64,000 nt of DNA from Pseudoalteromonas galatheae (GTDB taxonomy: Bacteria; Pseudomonadota; Gammaproteobacteria; Enterobacterales; Alteromonadaceae), in contig NZ_PNCO02000001.1 in NCBI RefSeq assembly GCF_005886105.2, positions 62,001 to 126,000 of the forward strand, given 5' to 3'. Below, piece after piece: positions 29,701-39,600 of this stretch. The translations under genes were made by a program, and so were the position numbers. The notes beneath the pieces are model-generated. The model ran no database searches. It was not told where the DNA came from and saw nothing but the letters and a program-made list of their open reading frames with translations. Each line of letters starts with the position of its first letter. Positions within the stretch are counted from its first letter, which is position 1.

Positions 29701-32700
29701 GAGAGGCGCAACATATTGCCGCGGTGATTGTTGAGCCGGTACAAAGCCGTCATCCTGAAAATCAGCCTTGGGCGTTTTTACGTAAACTACGTACGCTCAC
29801 TGAAGCACATGGTATTGCCCTCATTTTTGACGAAATGATCACTGGCTTTAGAGCACATCCCGGTGGTGTTCAAGGTTTGCTTGGCATTAAGGCCGATATG
29901 GCAACCTATGGCAAAATCGTCGGTGGTGGTATGCCTATTGGTGTGGTCGCGGGGGCCGCTACCTACCTTGATGCCATTGACGGAGGAAATTGGCAATACG
30001 GAGATGATTCCTACCCTTTGACCGATACTACCTTCTTTGCCGGGACTTTCTGCAAACATCCAATGACCATGGCGAGCGCCAAAGCGGTGTTGCAAGCGAT
30101 TAAGTCGCAAGGTCCAGCGTTACAACAAGGGATCAACGACAAAACCGCGGCATTTAAAGCACATCTCAATGCGTTTTTTGAAACCCATGACGTACCCATT
30201 CGAATAGAAGCGTTTGCCTCATTATTCCGTTTTCGCTTTTCGCAAAATCTTGATGTGTTCTTTTATGAAATGCTAGAGCGCGGTGTGTTTATCTGGGAAG
30301 GACGAAACTGCTTTTTCAGCGCCGCCCATACAGATGAAGACATTGCAGCGGTGATAAACGCAGTTGAAGCTAGTGTACTTAGCTTAAAACGTGCGGGCTA
30401 CTTTGGTGAAGCGAGCCAAAGTGATGACGATGCTGCATTTCCACTTAGCCTTAGCCAGCAACAACTATTAGCGATGGCGTTGACCTCAAGCGAAGGGGCG
30501 AGTGCATATCAATTACAAGCGACGGTAAAACTCTCTGGTAAGCTCGAGTTAGCGCGGCTGCAACAAGCCGTTACCACGGTCTGCCGCGACTTCCCAGTCT
30601 TGCGTTTTGGTGTCGATAGTGAGCGTTTAATGCAATATTGCCGAGTGGAAAAAGCCGAGCTGCATGTTGAGCCATGGAGTGAGGACGACCAAGGAACATT
30701 GCAAACGCGGCTATCCGCACTGCGTTATCAACCGTTTGACTTTGCAAAAGACCCACTTTGTAGAGTGACGCTGTTGAGTGATGGCAAAGCGCAACACTAT
30801 TTAAGTGTGGTGGCCCATCATGTGATCTGCGATGGCCTTTCACTACAAATGGTGCTGGAAGCAATCGCTGAGCGCTACAATCAAGATGTAAAACAAAATG
30901 AGACGTCAAGCCGAGCGGTCTCCTTTAATCACTACGTTGATAGCTTACAGGCATATTCGCATTCACCAGCAGCTGCAAAAAACCAAGCTTTTTGGCATCA
31001 ATGCTTAGCCAGTTCAACACCACTTGAGCTACCAAAATCAACGATGGTGAGTGCGGCTTCATACCAAGTCAATCAGCTCACATTACCCATTTCGTCGAGT
31101 GCAATCCGAAACACAGAGACCCTTGCCCAGTCTTTACGCTGTGGGCAATTTGCAACCATGCTTGCACTTTATTGCTTGTGGCTACATAAGTTAAGTAGTC
31201 AGACGGTGATAAGTGTCGGTGTGCCGGTATCAGATAGGCAACGACTGGCATCGCAGTTTGAGCCTGAGTTGCTCGACCAAGTCTTACTGGGCTATTGCAC
31301 CAATATCTTACCCATTGTGGTGGATATGGCAGGTCTTAGTACTATCGGTGAGCTGGTACAGCGGGTGCAAAATACCTTACTTGATGCTTTTGATCACCAA
31401 ACCCACCCGTATGCAAGCCTTGCCGATGAACAGCTAATTCTACCTAGTACTTTGTTTAATCTAGATAAAGTTACTACTTTGCCGAGCTTTAACGGGTTAG
31501 AAGTTGAGGTACAGCCAAGTGTCGCTAAATTTGGCCAATTTGAACTGACGACAAATATGACCTGTATTGCGGGACAGTGGTCACTGTTAGTGGAATATCA
31601 CACTGCGCAATTTGATACTGAATTAATGACCCAGTACGTGGCTAAGTTTGTCCATTTGCTATCGCAGGTTCAAGGCAACACACCGATAGGGGCTCAAAAT
31701 GAGTTGATACAAAGTAGTGATGATGTGTATCGATTGGTTGAGTTACCGCTACAGCAAGAAAAATCGGTCAAGGCCGCGACGAGTTTTGTTGAAACGTGGC
31801 AGCACAATGTGTCGCGCTGCAGCGGGCATGTGGCGCTGGTAGCCGACGACATGAGCCTCAGTTATGAGACGCTAGATGCGCGTGTTAACCAGCTCGCTCA
31901 CTACTTGATGAAGCAGCAGGTAACGCCCAATAGCATCGTGGCGGTGGCATTACCACGCCGAGCTGAGTTGCTGATTGCACTCATGGCGGTGATGAAAGTG
32001 GGGGCGGCATTTTTACCACTTGATCTTACCTTTCCTGACGAGCGCATCGCGCATATTTTGCATGATGCCAAAGTGAGAGTTGTGCTGTGTGATGCCACCG
32101 GTGCGGAGTTTGCGTTATTCAATCATGGTGGTTTAAAGCGAGTCTGCATGGATAGCGATGCGGAAGAAATTGCCAAAAGTTCGACTCGCAGCCCAAGCTT
32201 GCTAATTCAAGCTCAGCAGCGAGCGTACGTGATTTATACCTCAGGTTCTACGGGCCAACCCAAAGGCGTTGAAGTCAATCACGGGGCATTTGCTAATTTG
32301 CTTGCATCTATGTGTCGCGAGCCGGGGCTGGTGGCAGATGACCGCTTATTGGCTATCACCACGGTGGCGTTTGATATTGCCTTGCTAGAATTGTTTGGAC
32401 CATTACTGGTTGGTGCGTCTGTGGTGCTGGCAAGTGATGAAAGTATAAGCGATCCTGCTGTGCTTGGCGCGCTTATCGAGCAGCAACAGGTAACTGTGAT
32501 GCAGGCAACGCCAACGTTATGGCAATTACTGCTAAATGCGGCGCCAGCATGTACCTCTGGCATCAAAGTGTGGAGTGGCGGTGAGCCTTTATCTCAGGCA
32601 CTGGCCGCGCAGTTACTTAGTCACAGCAAAGCGGTTTATAACTTATACGGGCCAACCGAAACCACGATTTGGTCGGCGGTGGCACATATCGACAATGCCG

Positions 32701-33662
32701 CAGAGGTAACCATTGGTAAAGCGATACAAAATACCAGCTTATTTGTGCTCCCAACCGAGTGTCATGGTGAAGGGTTGCCTTTACCCGATGGCGTATGGGG
32801 CGAGTTATACATTGGTGGCAGTGGCGTTGCTATGGGCTATTTACATCAAGCGGAGCTGACCCAGCAGCGCTTTATCAATCATCAATTTAGCACCTCAATT
32901 AGCCGCCGTTTATACAAAACGGGAGACAAAGCGAGGCGTTTAGCTGATGGTCGCTTTGAAGTAAAAGGGCGCTTAGATAACCAAATTAAGCTTCATGGTC
33001 ACCGTATAGAGCTTGGTGATATTAGCCATCATTTGGGGCGGATACTCAATAGCAGTGAAGTCGATGTTTGTGTGCAAACACTAGCAACAGGCTCTTGTCT
33101 ATGTGGGTATATTGTTGATGATGGTGAGTTATCTACCGAGTGGTCTTCGCCTCGGCTGCGCCAAGTGCTTGGTGAGTGGTTACCAAGTTACATGGTGCCT
33201 GAGCATTTTGTTTGGTTAAGTCAGTGGCCGATGACGCCAAATGGTAAGCGCGACCGAAAAGTACTGCCAAAGCCAGTGGCAGAAAAAGCCTCAGAAATAT
33301 GCACCTTGGCTCCCCGCACTGAAACAGAAAAACAGCTGCACCAGCACTATATCTCGCTACTCCCTGTTGAGCAGTTGGGCGTCACAGCACGTTTTGTGGA
33401 TAGCGGTGGCAATTCGGTGATTGGTATGCAGTTGGTATCAAGACTCAACCAAGCTTTCAATATTAAATTGACCATTGGCGACATCTTTGAGCATGCCTGT
33501 ATTGCAGAGCTTGCCGAATGTATAGAAGCGCTGAAACAAGCCCATGATGCCATGGCGCTGGAAGCGCAAACTCCAAATGTAGAAAAAGTCAGTGATATTG
33601 TGAGCGATCGTGATTTGAGCGCTGCACTGAGTGATAAATCCATGACGGAGATGGACTTGTAA
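23736..33662 (+). CDS. Hybrid FAAL-PKS-aminotransferase-NRPS megasynthase (starter subunit)
   Basis: The domain order over 3308 residues is fatty acyl-AMP ligase (1-590), ACP (Ser637), ketosynthase (Cys873, His1008, His1048), acyltransferase (Ser1317), ACP (Ser1626), class III PLP aminotransferase (Lys2060), condensation (HHVICDG at 2361), adenylation and PCP (Ser3227). It should activate a fatty acid, extend it once with malonate, convert the beta-keto group to a beta-amine, and condense this with the first amino acid. The same order is known from mycosubtilin/iturin synthetases MycA/ItuA. The start is ATG 23736 (GGGGAT just upstream); an in-frame TTG at 23700 has no good ribosome site. The C-terminus ends in the acidic tail TEMDL. 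No ketoreductase or epimerase is present. Confidence 0.95.
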   Translation: MNTNIVTILAGLARTRSQDIAYQYFYDEALPSKTISYQELHERAASIAETLSEYFESGDRALLLYNSGFEFIEAFFACLYAGIIAVPVYPPKKNQNVDRLRAIIEDAGAKGALTSEKINEIAKPLLDSEPSLAQLALFTTDNIALKSTTQQWPRADIHGGQLAFLQYTSGSTGTPKGVMVTHDNILDNQALMKEAFGHDSNSSIVSWLPHFHDMGLIFGIMHPIYIGATAALMNPAYFLQKPLRWLKLLSQTKALTSSAPNFAYDLCVDTVKDEDLKDLDLSHWRSALNGAEPVRASTLERFYQKFKVCGLQRESIAPCYGMAETTLFATGGRLLEKPRILRIDATKLQQGKAELVADEDVVDVFYAFDVADDQQPYYAVSSGVSWGEHRIAIVNPESFEACNDGETGEIWVTGPSVAKGYWNNPAATEATFHARIKGADQRDYLRTGDLGFIQRGELFVTGRAKDVLIFRGKNYYPQDIELTVTQASDSLEQNGGAAFSVASNGDEERLVIVQQVKRTALRKLNAEQILQQITAAIVEHHGITPYDIVLIKPGRIHKTSSGKIQRQENKRSYLANNFEVIARAREEATPQQAEAPSSSSSLQQIQRLLQELVAQEIDKPARSLDIDAPFLALGVDSMKAVRISGELMEVHELDLEPTVLYEYPSIRELAQYLSQFSTLTQALGEAELNESKGATEQANKTQASRRAEDIADTDIAVIGMACRYPSANGLDALWQLLSQQGDGITTPDPKRQQLCPNLEADRLGGYLENVDEFDAALFGISPLEAKHIDPQHRLLLQTTYHAIQHAGYQPATLAGSDIGVYVGISQNDYFLLSQQQQKSTAYLGTGTALSIAANRISYSFNFTGPSVAIDTACSSSLVALHHAIQALRNGETHAALVAGVNLILSDDVTKACENAQMLAADGHCKTFSQAADGYVRSEGVGVVMLKPLQQAMADNDPIVGVLKGSAINQDGRSNGITAPNSAAQQAVINAALDNAKMQAGDIHYVETHGTGTELGDPIEITALNRTYGEHHSRHDPVILGAVKANIGHLESGAGIAGLIKTLLCLQHGQIPAQRYSEALNPHIPWQKLPFMVPQNMQTWPVQQGGIRAAGLSSFGFGGTNAHVVCAQAPVPKPDMQAEVTPPSFYLLPLAAKSKAALQKLAGHYSERLSSLTPQAFDDFCAQSAEQVPLKGMHKTFSGVSRETLISQLNVPIIAEQSSANAAPEVAFLFTGQGSQYPLMAHSLYQHHAVFRSHLDEIDSLIGERFGARLLDVLFDEKHSELLAQTRWTQVSLFAVEYSLANLLMHYGVKPSQLLSHSVGEYAAACIAGVFSLRDGVELIAARGQLMHELPIKGSMIAARCDERAARNCLSETQGQVVISAFHGEAGVVFSGADEAIIALSDVLAAQQIKVKALHTANAFHSPLMNPMLHAFRKVAEQVRFQQPRLPFVSSMTGQVESTLIATAEYWVEQIMAPVRFVDCVTAIESLEHGLAIELGPKPILSGLLQENSNNKALNYAHVLHPKGDDCMRFAECLGTYLDLGGALEWQQVYGNRPSARVSLPQYPFDCSSYWVFGTEQSQPEALTVVDTSDRDAQIRSFVLNTLAGLLSMPADAIQTNLPLLEMGVDSLMIMQAVRVYEREFGLEFSVRQFYQELSDVDKLVAYIQRHSDYLKVPQGSQQAGSLPSPVSITNDTPKGSAVEADNHTLVAIYQAQLQAASTVTNAEARAALEAVVGQQLRHIQGAKVENSAVTSTATVVSKPQLSSAQSVLPGAQQKQVQHANSSPAIRQHLAALSDSYIAKTHSSKALVSEYRARLADCRASAGFRLSSKELLYPVFSKRCEGAYIWDIDDNRYIDITMDFGTNLFGHNPDFIKAALAQQLEAGMQLGLASPDAPEVAALICELTGLERASFCNSGTEAVMTALRLARTVTKRDKIVQFSGAYHGHYDGTLATESPEQGVEAMCAGVRYGAIADNLVLPYGDDEALEIITREAQHIAAVIVEPVQSRHPENQPWAFLRKLRTLTEAHGIALIFDEMITGFRAHPGGVQGLLGIKADMATYGKIVGGGMPIGVVAGAATYLDAIDGGNWQYGDDSYPLTDTTFFAGTFCKHPMTMASAKAVLQAIKSQGPALQQGINDKTAAFKAHLNAFFETHDVPIRIEAFASLFRFRFSQNLDVFFYEMLERGVFIWEGRNCFFSAAHTDEDIAAVINAVEASVLSLKRAGYFGEASQSDDDAAFPLSLSQQQLLAMALTSSEGASAYQLQATVKLSGKLELARLQQAVTTVCRDFPVLRFGVDSERLMQYCRVEKAELHVEPWSEDDQGTLQTRLSALRYQPFDFAKDPLCRVTLLSDGKAQHYLSVVAHHVICDGLSLQMVLEAIAERYNQDVKQNETSSRAVSFNHYVDSLQAYSHSPAAAKNQAFWHQCLASSTPLELPKSTMVSAASYQVNQLTLPISSSAIRNTETLAQSLRCGQFATMLALYCLWLHKLSSQTVISVGVPVSDRQRLASQFEPELLDQVLLGYCTNILPIVVDMAGLSTIGELVQRVQNTLLDAFDHQTHPYASLADEQLILPSTLFNLDKVTTLPSFNGLEVEVQPSVAKFGQFELTTNMTCIAGQWSLLVEYHTAQFDTELMTQYVAKFVHLLSQVQGNTPIGAQNELIQSSDDVYRLVELPLQQEKSVKAATSFVETWQHNVSRCSGHVALVADDMSLSYETLDARVNQLAHYLMKQQVTPNSIVAVALPRRAELLIALMAVMKVGAAFLPLDLTFPDERIAHILHDAKVRVVLCDATGAEFALFNHGGLKRVCMDSDAEEIAKSSTRSPSLLIQAQQRAYVIYTSGSTGQPKGVEVNHGAFANLLASMCREPGLVADDRLLAITTVAFDIALLELFGPLLVGASVVLASDESISDPAVLGALIEQQQVTVMQATPTLWQLLLNAAPACTSGIKVWSGGEPLSQALAAQLLSHSKAVYNLYGPTETTIWSAVAHIDNAAEVTIGKAIQNTSLFVLPTECHGEGLPLPDGVWGELYIGGSGVAMGYLHQAELTQQRFINHQFSTSISRRLYKTGDKARRLADGRFEVKGRLDNQIKLHGHRIELGDISHHLGRILNSSEVDVCVQTLATGSCLCGYIVDDGELSTEWSSPRLRQVLGEWLPSYMVPEHFVWLSQWPMTPNGKRDRKVLPKPVAEKASEICTLAPRTETEKQLHQHYISLLPVEQLGVTARFVDSGGNSVIGMQLVSRLNQAFNIKLTIGDIFEHACIAELAECIEALKQAHDAMALEAQTPNVEKVSDIVSDRDLSAALSDKSMTEMDL
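23740..25790 (+). other. Starter unit: fatty acyl-AMP ligase and ACP1
   Basis: The FAAL has the adenylation motif YTSGSTGTPKGVMVTH (about residue 166), CYGMAETT (319), RTGDLGF (445) and the C-terminal lysine in SSGKIQR. FAALs load free fatty acids onto ACP rather than CoA. ACP1 carries LGVDSMKA with Ser637 for phosphopantetheine. Chain length cannot be read from the sequence. Confidence 0.9.
25870..28740 (+). other. Single polyketide extension module KS-AT-ACP2
   Basis: The KS has DTACSSSL (Cys873), THGTGTELGDP (His1008) and NIGHLESG (His1048). The AT starts at FTGQGSQ (1229) and has NAFH at 1417-1420, the HAFH-like motif typical of malonyl-specific ATs. Its nucleophile motif reads SHSVG instead of GHSxG, with Ser1317 intact. 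ACP2 carries MGVDSLMI (Ser1626). No KR, DH or ER is present, so a beta-ketoacyl product is expected. Confidence 0.88.
29150..30410 (+). other. Embedded class III aminotransferase (beta-amination)
   Basis: About 415 residues resemble glutamate-1-semialdehyde aminomutase. They include WDIDDNRYIDITMDFG, the cofactor segment FCNSGTEAVMTALRLART, FDEMITGFR, and the PLP Schiff-base Lys2060 in TYGKIVGGGMPIG. In mycosubtilin synthetase the matching domain turns the beta-ketoacyl-ACP into a beta-aminoacyl thioester. It is flanked by ACP2 and the first condensation domain, as in the iturin family. Confidence 0.9.
30438..33540 (+). other. Module 1 (C-A-PCP), predicted Gly
   Basis: Binding-pocket residues read by alignment to the GrsA positions give D-I-L-Q-W-G-L-I-W-K. 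This differs at one place from DILQLGLIWK, which I recall as a glycine code. The condensation motif HHVICDG is intact. The carrier motif is GGNSV instead of the usual GGHSL, with Ser3227 present. Confidence 0.7.
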
Positions 33663-36600
33663 TGATGGATAACTTTGCAATAAAACAGTGGTTAGATGAG
33701 CTTGATCGTCAACAGATTTATGTTTATTTACAGCAGGATAAATTAAAACTTAGAACACCGCTTGGGCAGGTGCCTGAGGGTATTCTGGATAAGATAAAGA
33801 CGCACAAAACTACGCTTATCACCTACCTTCAGGGGCAACAAAAGCAATCTACCGCGCTATCTGCTGCGCAGCAAAGAATGTGGTTTATTGATAAGTATGA
33901 AGGAGGCACCGTGGCATACAATATGGCTGGGCTCGTTAAATTATCGCAGCCATTTTTAGTCACGAACATTGAACAAGCCTTGAACCGCGTGGTAGCTAAG
34001 CACGATATTTTAAGAGCAAGGTTTACCACGGTTGAAGGGAAGGTAATGCAGCAAATTGAACCTGCTGAGGCGATGAAAATTGCTGTGATTACCGTGGATG
34101 AAGAAGCGCTACCCAATCAGCTACCAGAGTCGATTAAACAGGCTGTACGGTATCAGTTTGATCTTGCCAACGAGTCGCTGCTGCAAGTGACGGCTTTAGT
34201 GAGTAACTCTCATACTGATTGCCGCTGGTTACTCGTTAACATGCATCATATTATTAGTGATGGCTGGAGCGTGACTGTATTTATCAACGCACTGCTGTAT
34301 GAGCTAACAGAGATGTGTGTTGAGCTTCCCGATTTACAGTATGTTGACTATGTGCACTGGGAGCAGCAATTAAGACAATCCCCAGACTATCAACAGCAAT
34401 TGGCCTATTGGACTGAGCAGTTAGAGGCATTTACACCGTTTGAATTACCCACCAGCTATCCAAGAAAAAAAGAAAAGCAGTACCAAGGTGGCACAGTTCG
34501 TTGTTCGTTTAACGCAGAACAAATACAACGATTAGATAAAGCTTGCCACAACGATGGCGTAACACACTTTACTGCCTTGCTGGGCGTGTTCTACATCTTG
34601 CTTTATCGTTACAGTGAGCAAGCTGATATTACCTTAGGGGTGCCGGTTGCAAATCGCCAGCAAAGCGAGTTTGAAACTATGCTTGGCTGCTTTATTAATA
34701 CCTTGCCATTGCGAATGCAGATAAACGGTGAACACTCCATGAGTGAGGCGATTAAGGCACTACAAGGTCAAGTGTTGCAAGGGCTTAGTAATCAAAACGC
34801 TGCCGTGGAAGACATCATTGAAGCGCTAGAGCTACCCAAATCCGCAGCGCATTCCGCCTTGTTCCAAGTGTTATTTAACTACAATGGTGTGGCCAGTAAT
34901 AAGGTGTCGGTAAATAACCAATTAGAAGCCGAGTTAATTGCCCTAGATAATGGCACTGCGAAATTTGATTTAACCCTATCTATTGATGATACAGATGATG
35001 CCCTTGTGTGTGACTTTGTTTATGCAACAGGGCTTTATAAGCATGTGCTTATTCAGCAATTTGCCGATGATTATTTGGCACTCGTCCAGTGCTATTGTGC
35101 TAAAGAGGCGCTGCCGATTGACGACTTGGTGCTCAAATCAACGAACGTACCGACAAAGGCGGCGGATATCAATCACAACATCAGCCAGCCGGCGCTGGTG
35201 CTACAAGCAATCAGAAATATAGCGCAAACTCAAGGTGATGCGATTGCAGTGGTTGTGCCAAGTACCAATGGCGAAGCATCACGCACCCTGACGTATCAGC
35301 AGTTGTATGCCCAAAGTTTGCAAATTGCCAACAACTTAGATGTTCCAGCGTCAATCATTGCGCTGATAACTACGGGTGATATGAGTGACATTGTCACTAT
35401 GCTTGGCGTAATGCAAAGTGGCCGCGCGTATCTACCTATTGATGGCAATATGCCCACTGCAAGAGCGCTACAAATGCTAGGGCAAGCTGAGTGTAATACG
35501 GTGGTAGTAAATGTCGAAACGCCTCTTTGCCAAGCGCTACATGAAGCTGACATCCAGGTTATTAAATATAGTGAGCTGAACCAAAACAAAGGAGCGCCGC
35601 AGCAAACTTATTCACCAAGTTTTGATGATAGCGCGTATGTGTTGTTTACTTCTGGCTCCACTGGTGTGCCCAAAGGGGTTGAGATCAGCCATGGCGCGCT
35701 GAGCCACTATTGCAGCAGTATTGCGGCGAGATTGAGTTACAACCAAGATACGCGAGCGGGCGTGCTCACAGGACTTGCCACAGACTTATGCTTAACGGCT
35801 GTGTATCCGGTGCTTACTCATGGCGGCACTGTGGTGCTGACTCTTGCAAACCAAGCCCCAGAACCGGCCCTAATCGCAGCCAAGTTAGTGGCTGAGCAAG
35901 TTAATTTGATTAAATTAACCCCTTCTTTTGCCTCGGTGCTTTTGCCTCAGTTTTCGGAGCAAAAGCCCGCCATTTCGCAGTGGGTGTTAGGTGGAGAAGC
36001 ATTAGGTGAGCAGCTTGTTGATAGCATTCGCGCGCTGACGCCCGAGGCGCGTATTTTCAACCATTATGGTCCGACGGAGGCTTGTGTTGGAGTGATTTGT
36101 CATGAAGTGACAGACAGCAAGCTAACCGGCCACAGTTACCCAATCGGCACGCCTTTGGCACATGTTACCACTTGTGTACTCAACAAACAGGGGAAGCTAA
36201 CACCCGCAGGCATGCCCGGTGAGCTCTATATTGGCGGGCCGAGCCTCGCCAAAGGGTATATAAATGCGCCTTCAGAGACCGCAACTCAGTTTACAAGTAG
36301 CTTGCAACATAGTACCCAATGCACCCGTTTTTATCGCAGTGGTGATGGCGTTAGGCTGAATGCGAGCGGCGAGCTTGAATTTCTCGGTCGAATTGACAAA
36401 CAAGCGAAAATTCGCGGTTACCGCGTTGACCTTAATGAAATAGAAGCTGCACTAGTAGCGCTTGATGAGGTATCGCAGGCAGCAGTCGTGGTGCGCAAGC
36501 TCGGCAAACAAGATGCCTTGGTTGCTTTTGTGGTAAGTGTTGATAGCAGCCAGTGCGCCGCAACTAATCTGCGCGAGGCTATCCGTCAAGGCTTGAAGCG

Positions 36601-39600
36601 TCGCTTGCCTGAGCCGATGATCCCAAGCTGGATAGAGCTTTGCCAACACTTACCCACCCTGAGTAATGGCAAGTCAGACCGCCAACAATTACAGTCTTTG
36701 GCATTAACTTCTCAAAGCCAAAGTAGTGAGGTGACAAGTGCGTTGCAGCGACAGTTAATTGCGCTCTATCAAACCTTAACAGGCGCACCAGAAGTGAGGC
36801 TGCACGATAGCTTTTTCAGCATTGGTGGTCACTCTTTATTGGCAATGCAATTGCTCAATGAGCTAAGAACTCAGCTCTCAGTGGAGGTGAGCTTAAAGCA
36901 AGTATTTGCCAATCCGAGCGTATTTGAACTAAGTGAGATGTTGGCTAACTCTCAGTCGCAGTCGTCTTTACCAAGTCTACAGCCTGCGCCATCACAGCCC
37001 AATTATCCTTTGTCATTTGCACAGCGGCGCTTATGGTTTGTTGATCAACTGCAAGGACACAGCAACCAATATAATCTCCAGGGCATATTCCAATTAAAAG
37101 GTAAGCTGAATGCTGAGGCCTTAGAGCAAGCCTTTATTACTGTGATTAAGCAACATCCGGTCTTGGCGCTTAATTACCATCAAAATGCGCAAGGAGAGCC
37201 ATATCAAAGCGTTAATCTTGATGCTCGATTTTCCTTGGTTAAGCACGACTGGACTGATAAATCCGCTGAGCAACAAGCGCATGCGTTAGAGCAGGCTATC
37301 GCAGAAGATTACGCAACCAGCTTCGATTTAAGCCGTGATTTGATGCTACGCGCCAGTCTTTATCAGCAGCAAGCCACGCAGGCTACCCTTGTGATCACCT
37401 TACATCATATCGCAGCCGATGGTTGGTCTATTGCTTGTTTGAGTGACGCGTTAGGACAGGCATACAAAGCCGCGCTCAGTGGCGACACCTCAACATTGCA
37501 AGAGGTGCATTATGTTGATTATGTAATGTGGCAGCAGCAGCTGGAGCAGAGTTCGCTATGGCAACAAGAGCTCGATTATTGGCGTATGCAATTACAAGGT
37601 CTGCCCAAGGTGCATGAACTACCGCTTGATTACCGCAGAGAAGCAACAACTTCTGCGCGCGGCGCGTTAGTGATTGAGCCCATACCAGCAGCGCTGGTCA
37701 GTGCGCTTCGAGCGTATCAAACTCGCTCAGGGCAAACCTTATTTGTGTTACTGCAAACGCTATTTTCCTTGTGGTTAAGCCGCTTTTCTCAACAGCGCGA
37801 CGTGGTTGTCGGGACGCCGGTATCAGGGCGTCATCTTAAAGCATTTGAAAGTATGATTGGTAACTTTATCAATACCTTAGTGCTTAGGAGCAAGTGGAGC
37901 GAAGACACCACCTTTATCCAAGCACTACAGCAAACTCAAGGCTTACTAAACGACGCGTTGCAACACCAACATATTCCCTTCGATGTGTTAGTGGATGAGC
38001 TAGACATTGAACGCTCAAGCACTCAACATCCGCTGCATCAAATCGTGTTTCGGGTAAATAATCAGATAAATGAAAACCTTACGCTAGAACAATTGGAAGT
38101 GACGCCTTGCCAAAGTAAAGTACGCGGTGCCAAACTAGATTTGGAAGTTGCAGTGATAGACGAGGGGGATGTACTCACCGTTGAATGGCTTTATGACAGT
38201 AACTTGTGGCAAGAAGCGAGTGTAGTTAGTTTCCATCAGCAGTTTTGTTATGTGTTATCGCAATGCCTTGCAGAGCCAAATGTCCCGTTGTCAGCATTGT
38301 CATTGTGGCCCGCTGAGCAGCAGTTAGCGCTATTAAAACAGCAGCAAAGTGTTGCAGTAGAAGTGACAGAGCAACAGCCATGGGTGGCTCAGTTTAGTCA
38401 GGCAGCTCTTCAGGCTCCACTACAGACTGCGGTGCGCATGGGAGAGTTCACTTGTAGTTATCTCACCTTAGAAAAATGCGCGAATCAACTTGCTAATAGT
38501 TTATTAGAAATGGCATTTGCCGAGCAAAGTCGCATTGCTATTTTACTGCCGTCTTCGAGTTACATGGCGGCTGCGGTACTGGCAATATTAAAAGCGCGCC
38601 ATACTTATGTGCCAATTCATCATGACACGCCAACCGATACCTTAGCCTATATCATGAATGATGCAGACATCGTATTGACGCTGGCGCTAAGTGAAGATGC
38701 CGAGCGTTTGATTGAAGCAGGGAGTGACTTTTTGTTGCTTGATGATTTGTTCGAAGCCGAAGGGAACTTTGCGTTTTACGATACCAGTTTGCTGGTAGAT
38801 GAAGACGCTGCTGCATTTAAAGAGGCCGAGCTTGCTTATGTTATTTATACCTCAGGTTCAACCGGGCAGCCAAAAGGGGTGCCTATTAGTCATGGCAACC
38901 TCAATAATTATCTGCGCTTTGCGTATCAGCGCTACCTACCACAATCCGGCGATATAACCAAAGCAGTACTTAGTACACCGCTGGCGTTTGATGCGACGGT
39001 AACCGCCTTAGTGCCTATTTTAATGCGAGGCGGAGAGCTTGAGCTGCTCCCCACGGGCGCTGAATTGTTGCCTGCATTACATGAACAGATTTTTGCCGCG
39101 ACGGAAGCTAAATTATTCAAGTTAACACCGGCTCACTTACGCGCGGTATTGGCATTAAGTGACGCACAAACTTATAGCAATATTGCTCACCGATTTGTGG
39201 TTGGCGGTGAAGGGCTGAGCGCAGCTTTGGTCAATAAGCTGATGGATAAGCTCCCTAATGCTCAGTGGATAAACGAATATGGCCCAACTGAGGCAACAGT
39301 CGGCTGTAGTATCTATGCTGTAAGCCGTGAGTCGCGCCACTTGTTAGGGAGCCATGAGGAAGTGCCTATTGGCCATGCTATCGATAATATGACCCTTGCG
39401 GTAGTCGATGAGTTTGGTCAGCTGGCTTTACCTAATATGCCCGGAGAGCTTTGGCTTGCGGGAGAAGGGGTGTGTGAAGGTTATATTAATCTCGCGAGTG
39501 TGACGCAAGCACGCTTTGTTGAGCAAGCGGTGCCTGCGTCTGGTATTTCAAGCATGCGTTGGTATCGCAGTGGCGACAAGGCAAAGTGGCAGGCGAATGC

